From positions 352,501-405,000 of the forward strand of contig OZ026556.1 in the NCBI GenBank assembly GCA_964020155.1: a DNA stretch of 52,500 bases. The letters are read 5' to 3'. The notes under the pieces are model-generated. The model did no database searches, was not told where the DNA came from, and saw only the letters and a list, made by a program, of their open reading frames with translations. A program made the position numbers and the translations under genes. Positions 30,171 through 48,114 of this stretch are shown piece after piece. The DNA comes from Chondrilla cf. caribensis. Taxonomy: Eukaryota; Porifera; Demospongiae; Chondrillida; Chondrillidae. Numbering within the stretch: the stretch's first letter is position 1; every line of letters begins with the position of its first letter.

Positions 30171-33100
30171 ATGGCGACCACTAATAGTGGTTTATTAGGG
30201 GTTACAGTCTCCATCCCCGGGCTGGATTTACCCAAAGAAGAGTCTTCATCGGGATTAAAGGATAGCTCTCCAGTTCTACCGAAAGATACAGACGTCAATA
30301 TATCCAATAGCTTTCCGGCTTCAACAGTAAGTGTTTGTGTTCGGTTCTTGGGAAACGTATGCGTATGCATGCGTTCTCTTACCGGATCACTTTTTGAAAA
30401 ATCTCTATTATTTTTCATTGGCTGCAATTTTGCTCTATATTACGTATTAGAATCCAAATATGGATCTTAGTCGTCATGTAAATCCTACAAGATTCACAGT
30501 ACCATAGAATATTGTCCCTAACGAGTCCCGTAGTTCGGGATGCGATGGCCATCGATGTAGGCTGTTAGGATAGGAAGAGGTTGCTTATATAGGACACCGA
30601 GGTGGTTTGAAACACCCGGTCGTTAACAATCTCAAAACGCAACTATTAATTCGGATTGATGCCACAATGTCCCCATACAAATGGTACACACTTAGCCATA
30701 GCTCAGCTTCGACACAAGCTATCCGTCCCAAATAGTCCTCTTGTTTCAAGACATCATGTTACCCTTGGTGGAAGGGGACATCTGACTCTAGTCCTGTTGA
30801 TAGCATGTACGTAGGTGATGGTTGGGGTGTAAAGTCTAAGTATGCACTCTTGTACTTCAGTGTCGCCTTTGGTTTGTAAATCCTGAGAATTGAAACATTT
30901 GAGGTGGAATTATTCAACAATACGGTATTTGCAGTTGTTTTGAAAACTGATCCGCAAACCACAGATGAGCTAGGAGCATTAGGAAACCATCTTCTGTCTA
31001 CTATTGATGTTATCAGATATGTGTGTTCCTTATCTCAGGGGACACTAATGGACCCTTTTTACGTTACTTCACATGTGCGAGATGAACACATGGCAGCAAA
31101 GAAAATGGACCTTCCTCTACACTCCACCTTTGTTGACTCAGCTCCACTTGTTCACACCGGCAACTTTGGCCTGGAGAGCCCTTCCAAACAGCACTCTAGC
31201 CTGGCAGAGTCCATCGACACGGTTGTGTCTGCCACCACCCCCACCTGTAACCCCATTAATCCTCTCCTCGAATCGGTGCCCACAGTTGAGTCAGTCGAGC
31301 AGAGGAGTGTGTTGCCTCAGCCAATAGGCGAGCAGCCTCAAGACACTCAGTCGCCCGAGGGGAGCCCAACGCTCCAACCAAAAAGACTCCATGTCAGCAA
31401 TATCCCATTTCGATACAGAGAACACGATTTGAGGACACTATTTGGGGTATGTTCTTGTGTATAGTTGCATTGTCACTGCAGTGCATGGATAGCTGAATAC
31501 ATGAGAATGTCCTTCAACCCGTGAGAGATCAAATTCCTCCTTTCAAACCCTAAAACAATGCCACTTTCAGAATCACCAGTCACACAACATATCAGTGTTG
31601 CTATTCTGGTACATGTGGCTTTTAACTGCACAAATATTCCATTCTGTTTCTAAAAATCCAGTGTGTAAACCTGATACTGTACATAATAATAATATTATGT
31701 ACGTAGGTTCACTTTTAATTTCATTTCTTCATTCAAACAACAGTTCATCGTTAGTGAACTGTTCAATGAGTGCTGCACTGATGCACTGAGGTTGGTATTT
31801 CAGTTCATGTATATCGTCATATCAATGCACAGACTTGATACATTGGGTTCATGCATATGGTTTATGTTCTATTTTACGTAGACGTATGGAGATGTAGTGG
31901 ACGCTGAGATAATTTACAACGAACGTGGGTCCAAGGTGAGCAATCAACTGTGAGGTGTTATGTGTGTACCTCCACCACACCCACTAGCCCACCACACCCC
32001 ACTAGTCCACCACACCCCACTCACCCACCACACCCCACTCACCCACCACACCCCACTCACCCACCACACCCCACTGGCCACCACACCCCACTAATACACT
32101 CCCCTCCTACTGGTGGATCATTCCTTCCACTACCTCACTCCAGGGTTTTGGATTTGTGACGCTGGCCAACAGTGAAGATGCAACACGCTCAAAGCAATCA
32201 CTTCACGGTCAACTTATTGATGGGAGAAGGATAGAAGTACATATATGCATATCTGTGTTGTTGTGTACATGTACAGTACATATGTGCATGTCTGTGTCGG
32301 TGTGTGTTTGTACAGTACATATGTGCATGTCTGTGTTGGTGTGTGTTTGTACAGTACATATGTGCATGTCTGTGTTGGTGTGTGTATGTACAGTACATAC
32401 GTGCATGTCTGTGTTGGTGTGTACATGTACTGTACAAGTGAAGCTGTCAATATGTGAACATCATCAGCTGCTACATAAATTTCACTTTTGTCACATCCAT
32501 CCACGGATGTTCTCTCACTCTTTCGAGTGCTACAGCAGAACTTTGTGCTGTGGTGTGTCTTTTACAGAAAGCACTATTGTTGTTTGTGTGCAGGTGAATT
32601 ATGCTACTCCCAAGTCTGGCGGGAGGGGGCGTGGTGCTAGCTACAGTGGAGGATTTTGTACGTTCAGTTATTGTACATTATGATATCCACAAGTCAACAC
32701 ATTCATCGTACAGTACATAATTACGTATGTACTTGCATACATACGGACACAAATGCATAACTAAACATTTGTATGTAGTTACACGTGCATTATGTACATG
32801 TAGGAATGCATAAATACACACACATATCTATGTACGTACATATGTATGTATTAGTCTACTTTGTTAACACATTCTACAGCTGCGACGAGGAGACCTGGTG
32901 GTCCAATGAACAGCTACAACTCATCTTATGCATCCTACAATCCGCAACCGACTTACGGAGCCATGTACAGCTACCCCACCCCACATGGGTATGGGACGGC
33001 AGTACAGCAGCCAGGGGAACAGGTGCCGTGGACTCAAGCTAATCCATATATTTATAATACGTGAGTTTAACATCCGTCAGAGACCAAATCTCGGATGATA

Positions 33101-34503
33101 ACTGCCAGGGGATAAAACTCAACTGTATGTGATGCTATAATCACCCACAATCTTACCTTCTGTGGTTGTCCTGAACAGTAACGGAGGTACGATCGAACCT
33201 CTTTACAGCCTTACTCTTGGTTCCTTGCTCTGTCTGTCATTATAGCCAGTTTACTGTTTTACCCAATACAATTGCTACATACGTACATACATGTGTGAGT
33301 ATATCTGCACCAACCAGACATTGTCATAGAGAGACCATATGTTTAAAAGTACTGTTGTAAAGAGGTCTGACTGTACTGCAATGTACAATGTACACATATA
33401 CACCAATGTACTCATATGGATCAAGATTTTTACAACCTGTGTCAATTTCACTGTACTGTTCCGTCCTAGGACTGTGTGATAACTGTGATGGTACGATTAT
33501 CATCCTCAACATTAATATTCTTTTTGTGATGATGAAACGAGTTGAATATTGTCATGATATCACCTCCCTGGTTTACTTTCAGGAGATATACATGTGTTAG
33601 TGTTTCTGGCTCAAAACTTCACTGAAATGATTCATGTATGCTCAACATATGGCTTTGGCAGTTTAATGCTTTATTTGATCAACTTTTAAACTGACTGAAT
33701 GTTATGTTTCCAATTTTAATCATTATAGAAAACTTAAAAATCACAGTATTACATCATTATCATAATAAATTGTGAAAATGATGTCTATTATTGTGATGTA
33801 CATATGTATATTCCACCATTATCGTCACATAGGGCTATTAAGTACCCTCTCTCTCTCTCTCTCTCTTTCCACTTCTGTAGATACACTCAGACAACTAGTA
33901 CGGCAGTGAGTTGACGCTTGTAACAGATGGGGTGTAGCTTGTGTGTTGTGGTGTGAGTAGACTATGCTTTTGTAAGAGTTTTATGCACTAGTGAGGCTTT
34001 GTGTATTTTCATGTTTTGAGTAATTCAATTTTGAATCATAATTATTTTCAAAACAGTGAAACTACTGTGAGAAGTTATCACTCAATTTCTTTGAATTGTT
34101 AATACTGGCCTAACATGCTATGTGGATTCAGTCAACATTAAAATTAATAACAAAAAATACCTTCTTTGTTGTTGTTGTTTTCTTCTTGTTGTTATTGATA
34201 ATGATGATATCGACCACGTCATGTATTCCCGGTATCTTCTGTAGAGCATGGGATATAATCAAGCATATTCTTACGTCCCACCTCATGGGTGAGTGAGTAG
34301 CGGATGAAGTGTGTTGTGAGGAAGAAATGAACTCATATTTCTCGTTTGTTTCTTGTTTAGATGGACTCAGCCCCCTTATTCTAATTACCCTGGACCTGTG
34401 AGTGTGTGTATGTGTGTGTGTGTGCATGTGTGTGAGCGCGTGTGTGTGTGTGTGCGTGTGTGTGTTTGTGTGTGTATGCGTGTGTGTTTGTGTGTGTGTG
34501 CGT

Positions 34504-34544
<41 letters not shown>

Positions 34545-34628
34545 TGTGTGTGCATGTGTGTGAGCGCACGTGTGTGTGTGTGCGTGTGCGTGTGTGTGTT
34601 TGTGTGTGTATGCGTGTGTGTTTGTGTG

Positions 34629-34695
<67 letters not shown>

Positions 34696-34794
34696 ATTTC
34701 ATGCATCATTTTTCCTGTGCTTTGGGAATTTATAGCTCTCCTAATCTACTTTCTTCTGTTGCCGTCACATTAGGGTTATCAAAGCTTCCAGTAA
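30171..34794 (+). CDS. RBFOX: RBFOX/Fox-1 family splicing regulator
   Basis: Spliced model of 10 exons, 360 aa: 30171-30326, 31039-31446, 31882-31935, 32144-32236, 32594-32657, 32880-33060, 33881-33905, 34245-34288, 34361-34397, 34774-34794. The single RRM (about 166-242) opens with PKRLHVSNIPFRYREHDL (RNP2) and has NERGSKGFGFVTL (RNP1), including the Phe residues that Fox proteins use to hold (U)GCAUG. The C-terminus is rich in Tyr, Gly, Pro and Gln (SYNSSYASYNPQPTYGAMYS, GYQSFQ end) like vertebrate RBFOX. The product is a nuclear regulator of alternative splicing. Exon 4 is 93 nt, the size of the RRM exon that vertebrate Fox proteins skip to autoregulate, and TGCATG motifs occur in several introns. 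The gene starts 60 bp after the modelled end of its upstream neighbour. Confidence 0.9.
31970..32097. repeat. Tandem repeat, unit about 16 bp
   Basis: About eight copies of ccaccacaccccactcac in the RBFOX intron just before the 93-nt exon. It makes a long pyrimidine/CA-rich stretch close to the 3' splice site. Confidence 0.9.
32270..32430. repeat. 39-bp tandem repeat carrying TGCATG
   Basis: Four copies of a unit with gtacagtacatatgtgcatg then tctgtgttggtgtgtgt. TGCATG lies at 32285, 32324, 32363 and 32402, exactly 39 nt apart except the last pair, in the RBFOX intron directly after the 93-nt exon. Confidence 0.95.
34398..34695. repeat. (GT)n tract of about 300 bp
   Basis: Interrupted GT repeats that begin at the 5' splice site of the last RBFOX intron (donor gtgagtgtgtgtatg). 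A roughly 130-bp block with gtgcatgtgtgtgagcgc occurs twice. Confidence 0.95.
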
Positions 34795-35107
34795 AGATTG
34801 CAAACTCTGTGGTGTTATACTCATCTAAGACAAATGATATTCTGTGGACTATTTTATTGGTTTTTAGTGTGATGTGAGTACCATTCATATCCATCAACGC
34901 ATACACGCGCACAAACGCACGAAGGAATGTCAAGAATGACATCATTTCATATTATTACTATTAATACAGTTAGATACGTGTAGTGAATAGTATTAGTGAC
35001 GTCACTTTTGGATCACGTGGGACATCTCATTTCCTGGTTGACCTGAGTGGAGGTGTACGAACTGTGTGAAAGACCCTCGATAATCGACTTAACTTTTTAG
35101 GCGGAAA

Positions 35108-35614
35108 ATGTTCTCCAAGGTACTTCCTCTGCTCTTTACTGTCATTGTAGCCTGTTTCTGCTTTGAGGAAAACGATGTTAGACTGGTAAACGGAGCCGAT
35201 GGCGAATCCGGAGCGGTAGAGATCTATCGACAAGGAGGATGGGGACGTGTGTGTGCGGACGGTTTCTCCATCTTTGATGCTGATGTGGTCTGTAAGCAGG
35301 TATCTAAGAAGCCTCTCCAGAAGTTGAGCAACGGCGTTTATTCCTCCACCGCTCCATTCGTAGTCTCCGACATCAACTGTGTAGGAGACGAGTCGTCACT
35401 GAGTCAGTGTGGCATCACCCCCGGAACCGAGTGTACATCGGGTCGATCCGCAGGAGTTTCGTGTGGGGAGCTCGGAGTCACGGGGAGCCTCGGTCGAGAA
35501 GCGGGTATCATTGCCGGTATAATCGTGTGTCTGGTCACCCTCATTGGGATTGGCATCTTGACTGTGGGGTGCCTGTACAGGAACGCCTGCTGTAAGGGGC
35601 CGCAAATCGCATAG
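35108..35614 (+). CDS. Small SRCR-domain membrane protein
   Basis: Single exon, 168 aa. A signal peptide (1-18: Lys4, then LLFTVIVACFC) leads into one SRCR domain (about 24-120) with the family hallmarks DVRLVNG, GGWGRVCADGF, ADVVCKQ and DINCVGDESSLSQC. Six cysteines (49, 62, 91, 101, 109, 119) suggest three disulfides in a group A-like pattern. A glycine-rich helix (133-155) crosses the membrane, and the tail of about 13 residues ends NACCKGPQIA with a Cys pair. SRCR domains bind ligands or microbes in animal surface receptors, and the tail is too short for known signalling motifs. It could pair with another chain or act as an anchored binder (inference). The AG before the start could be an acceptor for an untranslated exon. 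Confidence 0.88.
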   Translation: MFSKVLPLLFTVIVACFCFEENDVRLVNGADGESGAVEIYRQGGWGRVCADGFSIFDADVVCKQVSKKPLQKLSNGVYSSTAPFVVSDINCVGDESSLSQCGITPGTECTSGRSAGVSCGELGVTGSLGREAGIIAGIIVCLVTLIGIGILTVGCLYRNACCKGPQIA

Positions 35615-37565
35615 TGCTCAACATGATTCCTCATTGACTGTATAGTTAAATCTCTAACTCTAGTAGGTTTCTGTGTGATTTGTGTAGGAAGGTTTGATTT
35701 TCCATGCTGTTGTTACATGATGGTAGTAATAGTCAACAATCTGGACCATTATTAAACATTGCACAGCTGTTAATTTTCACCTGTATGGTTTTGTCTTCTA
35801 ATCTGCTATACATGAAATTGTGTGCATGTGTGTCAATAATAATAATCGTACCATCTTCACATAGCATGTCTTGTGGGCAGTGGAACTTTGTTAATCTGAC
35901 AGTTCTACAAACCAACATCCTCGTGGGCAACCACAGCCATCACACCAGGCTATGCAGTGAATTTTCTCTGTGACTGGTGAACCTCGTTGAATCTCACATC
36001 TAGTTGCTGTGCGGCACGCGTTAGATTCTCAAGTTTCTCCTGTGTCGTTTACAAACCAGTGTACATCATCGAGGTGTCGTGTACAATTGTGTATGGCTAC
36101 CCGTAAGTACATAACTACCGGCTGTGAGTCAACCATTGACATCAGCTACGTACATGGCCCATTTGTGTGCTGGGCTGAAATACTAAGATGTATACGTAAG
36201 TTGAAATTTACTCACAAAAAAGCTACTTGTAATATGAGCTTATGGTGTGTATGGTTTAAACTATCCAACTGCAACACTAATGCATACACATGGAGGAGTC
36301 TAGTTGTAACAGCAGTACTGAAGAGAAACTATTACCAAATGAATATACTGTAATTGTCTATAGTTGTGTGTTTCTTAGAGGAATTTTAGTAAATTATTGA
36401 TGCTACATTGTCAGTGAGATTAATTGTAGTGATTCTACTATATGCTGTGGATTGATCGAGGTAACACTGGTAGACTAGACTGTACATGTGTGTACCTTCC
36501 TGCCCTGCACACGAGGGATCATGGCTCACACCCACAACTGTGCATATTTCATACATTAGTCAGTTCACATGTAGCAGGTATTTTACATCCCACATGTTTA
36601 CACACAGGATGTTATTGCATTCTACAAAACCCGGATTTTGTAGGATATATAGAAGTGGTCCTGGTAACTTGATACTTGTGAATGCGAGTGAATGCAATAC
36701 ATATGATGGACACTTGCACACGTGACCCATCGATATCTGTCCTACATACATCACTTCATGTTACATAGCACATTGGAATGGGAAAAATTGCCCATTTTAA
36801 GGGTCATAATTCTCTGTCACTGAAAAAACCACAAGGTTAGTTGAAATGTGGAGGTGGGACATCCTCTAAGCCTGTCCTATGGATTCACTCAGTCCATCTG
36901 TGTCCACAGTCTTCATTGGTACAGACGTAATACAATCTCATTTCTTCCTGGGCGTGCACAGAAAAATGTACACATCCAAATGAGACATACCAAAACAAGC
37001 ATAGAATATAGATGATATTCTTTTTCATGTATGTACACATGCATACACTTGTTGACAGACACGTACACACTTGTACATGCACACACCACTGAAGTGCATG
37101 GACATACATAACTGGACCATAGAAATGACAACATAAAGGAAATGACGTAAGCTATGAAGATGTGACACACACAAACACCCACTTCAGCTTTCCTGGACTG
37201 AGACTGAAAGAATACTGCTTCCTTGTGATTACATCTAAAATAACAACATACCATATAAGGAAGGTGTGAATTCCAAGCAAATGCCAGATCATACAAATTA
37301 CAGGGTTATACCCACTTTGGGCAAGGATGCTGGGTTGTTCTGGGCAATGTGGGATCTTGAGCCACATCGGCCACTATTTGAGTGAGTTCGCTGATAAACG
37401 AGAATGAGAATACGCGATGCCCACGGCAATTTCTAGAACAATAATTATTATATTTTGGAGGGTCATCTATCTCCAGGACTAAATAAAACCTAACTCCTCC
37501 ACCATCCTGGTTATCACTTGACTGGATGTATTGTGTTTGGCCAATTCAAACTATTCCACCTACTC

Positions 37566-37856
37566 TGCAGTCTACACACTCTCTCCTTCACAGTGGACAC
37601 ACACACTCCTTCACAGTCTACACACACACTCCTTCACAGTCTACACACACACTCCTTCACAGTGGACACACACACACTCCTTCACAGTGGACACACAAAC
37701 TTTCACAGTGTACACACACACTCCTTCACAGTGTACACACACACTCCTTCACAGTGGACACACACACACTTTCACAGTGTACACACACACTCCTTCACAG
37801 TAGACACACAAACTTTCACAGTGTACACACACGCTCCTTCACAGTGTACACACTCA
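37566..37856. repeat. Minisatellite, unit about 22-26 bp
   Basis: About eleven copies of a unit like acactccttcacagtgtaca. Copies alternate between tctaca, ggacac and tgtaca variants, suggesting a higher-order pattern. Confidence 0.93.
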
Positions 37857-38680
37857 CTCTACTTCATGTTGTACTTTGTTCACAAAAATGCAGGAATTAT
37901 CAGCAACTTGGAAGTAGTCACAATTACGACACTAAACAACAAAATCAGATAAAATCACATAATAACTGTATCCCTAGCTAGACAGTAAACAGAACATGCC
38001 AAAAAGTTGAAAAACATATCGTGCACATTGCAAAATCTGCTGATGAAAATCACACAGATGATAGATGATAAATAATGCTGAGAAAGATAGTAAAGTGCCA
38101 TCAAAGAAACACAAACTCACAGCATATAATAATCGTTTGTTCATTTTATCCTCTCTGGGATATAACATGTTGTTACTACGTATGAAAGACATAATAATAC
38201 ACTATGCATATCAGACGCCGATAAACGAACTTGAAAACATCGACAATTGCGCAGCAATATAAAATTTACGGTAATATAATATCATCTGATAAGAATTGAA
38301 TGCACGAAGTAGCCATTACCATTCTTGACAAAACTGTATTCCAACAAGTTTCGGTCCACTGGAAGCAGTTGATAGCGAAGGCATTGAGGAGTCCATTTTT
38401 TCGGCACGAAGGGGAAATCCCTTCTGATACGCTCCACATTGTGTATGTATCCGTATATTGCCTAGTATTCTTATTTCAGAGCAGATGCAGCTGACCCTAC
38501 TAATCAGGCGCTGATATTATCCCTTTTAGATGTCCTGTCCGAAGCCTCTATCTTATACATGCGGGCTGGTGCCATTTCAGACTTTATAGTCTCATTTTCA
38601 TTATAATCAATGATTTCAAATCCAGTAACCTACTATAGTAATTATCTGAAAATTAATTTGTATGGCATCAGTTAATGTGA

Positions 38681-38702
38681 TTTATTTTAATGTATTTTTA
38701 TT
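38681..38702 (-). terminator. Poly(A) signals of the RTK gene
   Basis: TTTATT occurs at 38681 and 38697 on the + strand, reading AATAAA on the RTK strand 5-26 nt after the stop. This predicts a very short 3' UTR. Confidence 0.5.
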
Positions 38703-38706
38703 TGTT

Positions 38707-43752
<5,046 letters not shown>

Positions 43753-44679
43753 CTCTTTGCTTTATGAAGTGACTGTCCTTTATGATATTCTTTGTACTCT
43801 GTCCACTTTTTTCAAACCAATAACAAGTTCTTCATTTGACAAGAATGTACAATCACTCTAGATTCCTTCTCTCCAACTGTTTTCAGGGTCTGTTCAAACT
43901 GTTTTCAACCTGGAGAATCTCTAAGGTTTGAGTCAATAGTTTAGCACTGTAGTTCCCCAGACAGTAATATTTCCACACTATCCTTCAGCCAGTGATATCA
44001 CTTCTAAGTTCTTCAACTTTGCTACTAATCTCTCCACGGAACACCTTCTTCCAGCAATTGTGAGCGCCAGAGAGCTTGTAAATCTCGTTTTGGGAAGAAA
44101 CCTATAGTTGTCCATTGTCAACCCATCATTCAGTGTCCATTCACCGCATTCCTTATGATTCTGCACCAGTCAATGTTTAAACATAATGATAATGACCAAG
44201 GCTTAACAGAAGCCAAGTGGAAAGCATTCTGAATTCTTTGAACAACAATTCCCTTTGTATGTAGCTCTATTGGGGTACAATCAGTACATGACGTGAAAGC
44301 CACATTTATTTTTCTTTCCCATTTCAACTTTCAGTTCCATTCCAAATTTTGAATCCAAGCTTACACTTTAGCTTTAGCCTTATATTACCACGCACGAGTA
44401 TGTGACAAGATGGCTGCCAGTGACACTGTGTTGGAAATAAATAGTTTACAAGTGCAATTGATACTAAGAACTGTCTGAAAGAATTAGTTCCCTGTACACT
44501 GTCGTTAGTTCTAACTGATGCTTATGGAAGTACCATTAGTATTGGGTGTAGCTCGTCAAAACACAAGACTAGTTGCTGAGGACGCAATCGTCTGCTTGCC
44601 TTCACCCACTCCCGGACACCCTGGGAAAACTGTAGATAAACTAACTGCCGACAGGGCTGTTCCCCAAGCAATTCACTTG

Positions 44680-44812
44680 TGGTAACAAAGGGGGCGTGTC
44701 AGGTATCGCCTTTTCCTGTATAGTTAGTACACATAGCCAAGGGGGCGTGTCAGATATCCACTTCTCATCTATAGCCAAGGGGCGTGTCAGATATCCACTA
44801 CTCATCTATAGC
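44680..44812. repeat. Tandem repeat, unit about 45-50 bp
   Basis: Three copies of a unit containing ggggcgtgtcagatatccac and catctatagcc. Confidence 0.85.
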
Positions 44813-45683
44813 CTCCACACACAAAAGAGGTGTGTGCCTATATATTCAAATATGCATACCATCTAGTCACAAGTGTGCATGGTCAGCTCGCTTGTGTGTA
44901 CAATGTATTGCATAGTCTGTTCACAAGTGGTTACTGCTGGGTTCAATAAAGTTTCATCTCCTTATCTGATAATCAGCCATTCAACTCAACAAGTAGGTGT
45001 GTTTGTGTCTGCAATGAAGCCGTCAGAGGGGAGGGGTCATTTATGATGTAATCCAAACTGGCTTCTGGCACCAGTGTGTGTGCGTGGTGTATGTAAAATG
45101 TCCACCACAGACAATCGGGAGCCGGTGGTCTCAATGCCAAGACGTGTTGAGATGTGATAAGCAAGTAGTGAATACTCCCGGGAGTGTACCTCCTATTGGA
45201 AGCCTCCACCAAATATAACGGCAATAAATGTAGCTTTTCAATGTGAAGAATATGACCGGAATGCTGTTTATCCCATAAAAGATCTAATCATGGCAACGCC
45301 GTGGAGTACCTCATAGGTCTGTTATGCCCAGGAGACGTCGTAAGCACTGCTGTCAAGTGGGATGCCGATATTGTTGCTGGGTATTCTCTAAGAGGCCCTC
45401 CATGTGAATAGGATGATGTGCTTAGCTGGAAAATACTGATGTACGGCTGTCTCCATCTGTGGGAAATTCCAATCTTATTTTTCAAAATACTTGGTGTCTT
45501 CCTAATTTGGGTTCGACGGCGGGTGCATGTGTACTAGCACTAGGAAGCCCCTGCAGGTAGACTAGCGCCATTCAGTAATTTTTAATGTTTTATTGTTGCA
45601 TTTCCTCTCTTATTGGACCCTATGACAGGTGGTTATGCCACTACTTGATCCCCATCACGTGTGAGTTTGTAGATATACATGTA

Positions 45684-45858
45684 CAGTGGAACCTCTCTAT
45701 TAAGGACACTTTGGGACCTCAATTTATGTCCTTAATACAGAGGTTTCCTCAATTCAGAGGTCATTTAATACACTACAGTACTACACAGGGACATAGAATG
45801 GTGTCCTTATTACAGAGGTTTCCACATTTCAGAGGTTTGTAATAGAGAGGTTCCACTG
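45684..45858. mobile_element. 175-bp MITE with TA flanks
   Basis: Ends cagtggaacctctctatta and taatagagaggttccactg are perfect inverse repeats of 19 bp, flanked by TA on both sides. The interior has gaggtttcctc and gaggtttcc motifs and no ORF. The TA target and CAGT ends fit Tc1/mariner/pogo-type non-autonomous elements. Confidence 0.9.
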
Positions 45859-46496
45859 TATAAGTACGCATATGTGTGTGTTGGTGGTGTATTTTGTGTT
45901 TGTGTGTATATATAATGTATAATATATATATAATATTATTGTCATTGAAGCCACATCCTTACTCTCATGGATGTGGTCATTTGACATGATCTGTTTCTTT
46001 GGTGCATTGTAACATCGGGAGGTTGAAAGACGTTTTTGTTTTTTTCAACCTCGAGACACACTTCTCCTGGTATGTCACTTTGACAGCTGCTTACCATGGG
46101 TGGGTGCTACAACTGTGTTGTCTGCAGATTGCGTATGTCCAATATTTCCCTACAAATCGGATGAACCGGCGAGATAATAACGAGTGTGTGGGTGGTGCTG
46201 AGTGGGTGTCGGGACCTAATCGCCACTTGGGTAGCGTGTGACCACCTTCATAATGTCTCCGAGCAACTGTCTGGCTCCCCGATCGGCTTCCAAGTGAGTA
46301 CAAGGTTTGTGTACATCGATCACCAATGACGTGATGAGGATATCGTCCAAAAGTGACATATTCCATGACCTCATCCATCAACATTGACTCATGTAATGTC
46401 TGATGTCTACGTGTGTGGGATAGCAGTTAAATGTTTTAGTTTTGTCTATATTCCCATTGGCAGTGATGGGACGGGATGGAGGTGGGTGTGGTCACA

Positions 46497-46680
46497 TGAC
46501 GTCATTGCTTATTTGTTGGTGTGATGATGGTGGATGGGATGTCCTAGTGACTTCACCACCTCGGTTCCTAGGATGTACTGATGGTGGATGAGGTGTGGTC
46601 CAGTGACGTCACTTCCCATTTGTCCCAGAATTCTGTGATGGTGGATGAGGTGTGGTCCAGTGACTTCGCTGGTTATTTGT
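46497..46680. repeat. Diverged tandem repeat, unit about 55-60 bp
   Basis: Three copies of a unit containing tgatggtggatgaggtgtgg and tccagtgac. Confidence 0.8.
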
Positions 46681-47454
46681 TTGGTGGTGAGATGCTGGGA
46701 GATGGGTTGGACCGGAAAGACTCATCATCACAGCCCATTTTTGAAAACGCACAATTAGTCTTATGTGGCTTGTGTTCTCATGCTTTAAAAGCTTGTTAAT
46801 TTCATTAGCAATTCTTCTTCCTGCCATGAAAAGGTGTGAATTTTTAAAGCACACCACCAAATTTTGGCTCTCCATTGTGTGCTCATACAGCGTCTGTCGG
46901 GGAAGCTACCTGAGAAGCAACAAGGATGTCACTGGCATGTCAGGGTTGAACAATTCACCACCAGCAACCTTATTGACTATTTCGGGATATTTACACTCCT
47001 CACCTTTTACCCATGTTCACCACATGGTTGTAGTGTGTGTGATATGTACATACATGTAGGAATGTGTATGTTTGTGCATTCAAATAGGTGTGGACTTATA
47101 CTTGCAAACTACATGTCTTTGTAACTCTCTTTCAAAGTCGAGCTCTTCAACTCGGTATGTGCTGTACTGTGACTGTCTCGTTCAGTCTCGGATGATGTTG
47201 TAATGACATTGACGCATTTTGGAGGCAGAGGAGTTGTGATAATCTAAAAGTCAATAGTCTCCTCTATGTTCATCAACCTCGCTATGGATCATTCGGCTGT
47301 CTTATGCTGATCGATCCATGTTGCTTGCCCCAGAGCATCAACAGGCTTAATTTATTTATCTGACCCTATTACTGCTATTTTAATTTTGAATTTGAATTCC
47401 TTTCATATACTGGTACACCCACTGTCCAAGAGGGCTACTATCAAGGTGTCCAGT

Positions 47455-47560
47455 TGTCTGTGTTGATGGTGTCACTTATCCAGTCCTCCTTGTTAATCTG
47501 ACCATCTGTATTGATGGTGTCACTAATCCAGTCCTCCTTGTTAATCTGACCATCTGGGCT
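47455..47560. repeat. Direct duplication, unit about 53 bp
   Basis: Two copies of gttgatggtgtcacttatcc followed by agtcctccttgttaatctga. Confidence 0.88.
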
Positions 47561-47666
47561 ATATCTATTAAACTGGTGTTTGGTCTTGGCTCAACATTGA
47601 AATCTAACAGTTAATTCTGATAATTGATCTCAACTAAACTCCTCCACTGCACTGCTTCTGGAACTA

Positions 47667-47841
47667 CAGTGGAACCTCTCTATTATGAACACTTTGGGAC
47701 CTTGATTTTAGTCCTTATTACAGAGGTTTCCTCCATTCAAAGGTCACTTAATACACTACAGTACTACACTGGTACACAGAATGGTGTCCTTATTATAGAG
47801 GTTTCTGCAATTCAGAGGTTTGTAATAGAGAGGTACGACTG
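47667..47841. mobile_element. 175-bp MITE, second copy
   Basis: Same length, ends and interior as 45684-45858 in the same orientation, with scattered substitutions (ctattatgaacac; right end agaggtacgactg). TA flanks on both sides. It lies about 270 bp upstream of the secreted-protein gene at 48115. Confidence 0.9.
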
Positions 47842-48061
47842 TATCCCTGAGGTTTCTCCCCAAACAGACAGGTTGCAACAGATGAGGCTTATCAAGATGC
47901 CCTGCTTCACTGCCTCTCTCTGGCAGCCATTTTAAGTGTTACTCTAAGTGCTTCTGTCAGTATCACTTCCTGTTTTTTTTATTCAGCATTCACGTGACCT
48001 TATTTGTATCCAGCTGACAGCATACCGTCTAAATATGGTAACATGTTGTTGAGTACAAGTG

Positions 48062-48069
48062 TATAAAAG
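48062..48069 (+). promoter_or_regulatory. TATA box of the gene at 48115
   Basis: TATAAAAG, 53 nt before the ATG. Usual spacing puts the transcription start near 48092 and gives a 5' leader of about 20 nt. Confidence 0.6.
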
Positions 48070-48114
48070 TGTAAGGTGAGAAGATTGGCCTAAGTTTCTC
48101 CCCTTCTGGTAAAG

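Larger units (their letters stand above)
35615..38706. other. Spacer between convergent SRCR and RTK genes
   Basis: About 3.1 kb with no coding region that I can support. An ORF at 36009-36353 and one at 38300-38494 match no family by eye. A minisatellite lies at 37566-37856, and the 3' ends of both neighbours fall inside this stretch. Confidence 0.5.
43753..48114. other. Repeat-rich spacer
   Basis: About 4.4 kb without a coding region that I can support. It holds two 175-bp MITE copies and three short tandem repeats, listed separately. ORFs on the - strand at 43978-44327 and on both strands at 45999-46384 are short and unrecognised. Confidence 0.5.

Noticed and set aside
36009..36353. ORF of 114 codons with a Tudor-like VHGPFVCWAEIL piece
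   Set aside because: The resemblance is limited to a few residues, there is no supporting splice structure, and neighbouring sequence is non-coding.
43978..44327. Two ORFs on the - strand upstream of the RTK
   Set aside because: They are short, in different frames, and match no family; a decayed element is possible but cannot be shown.
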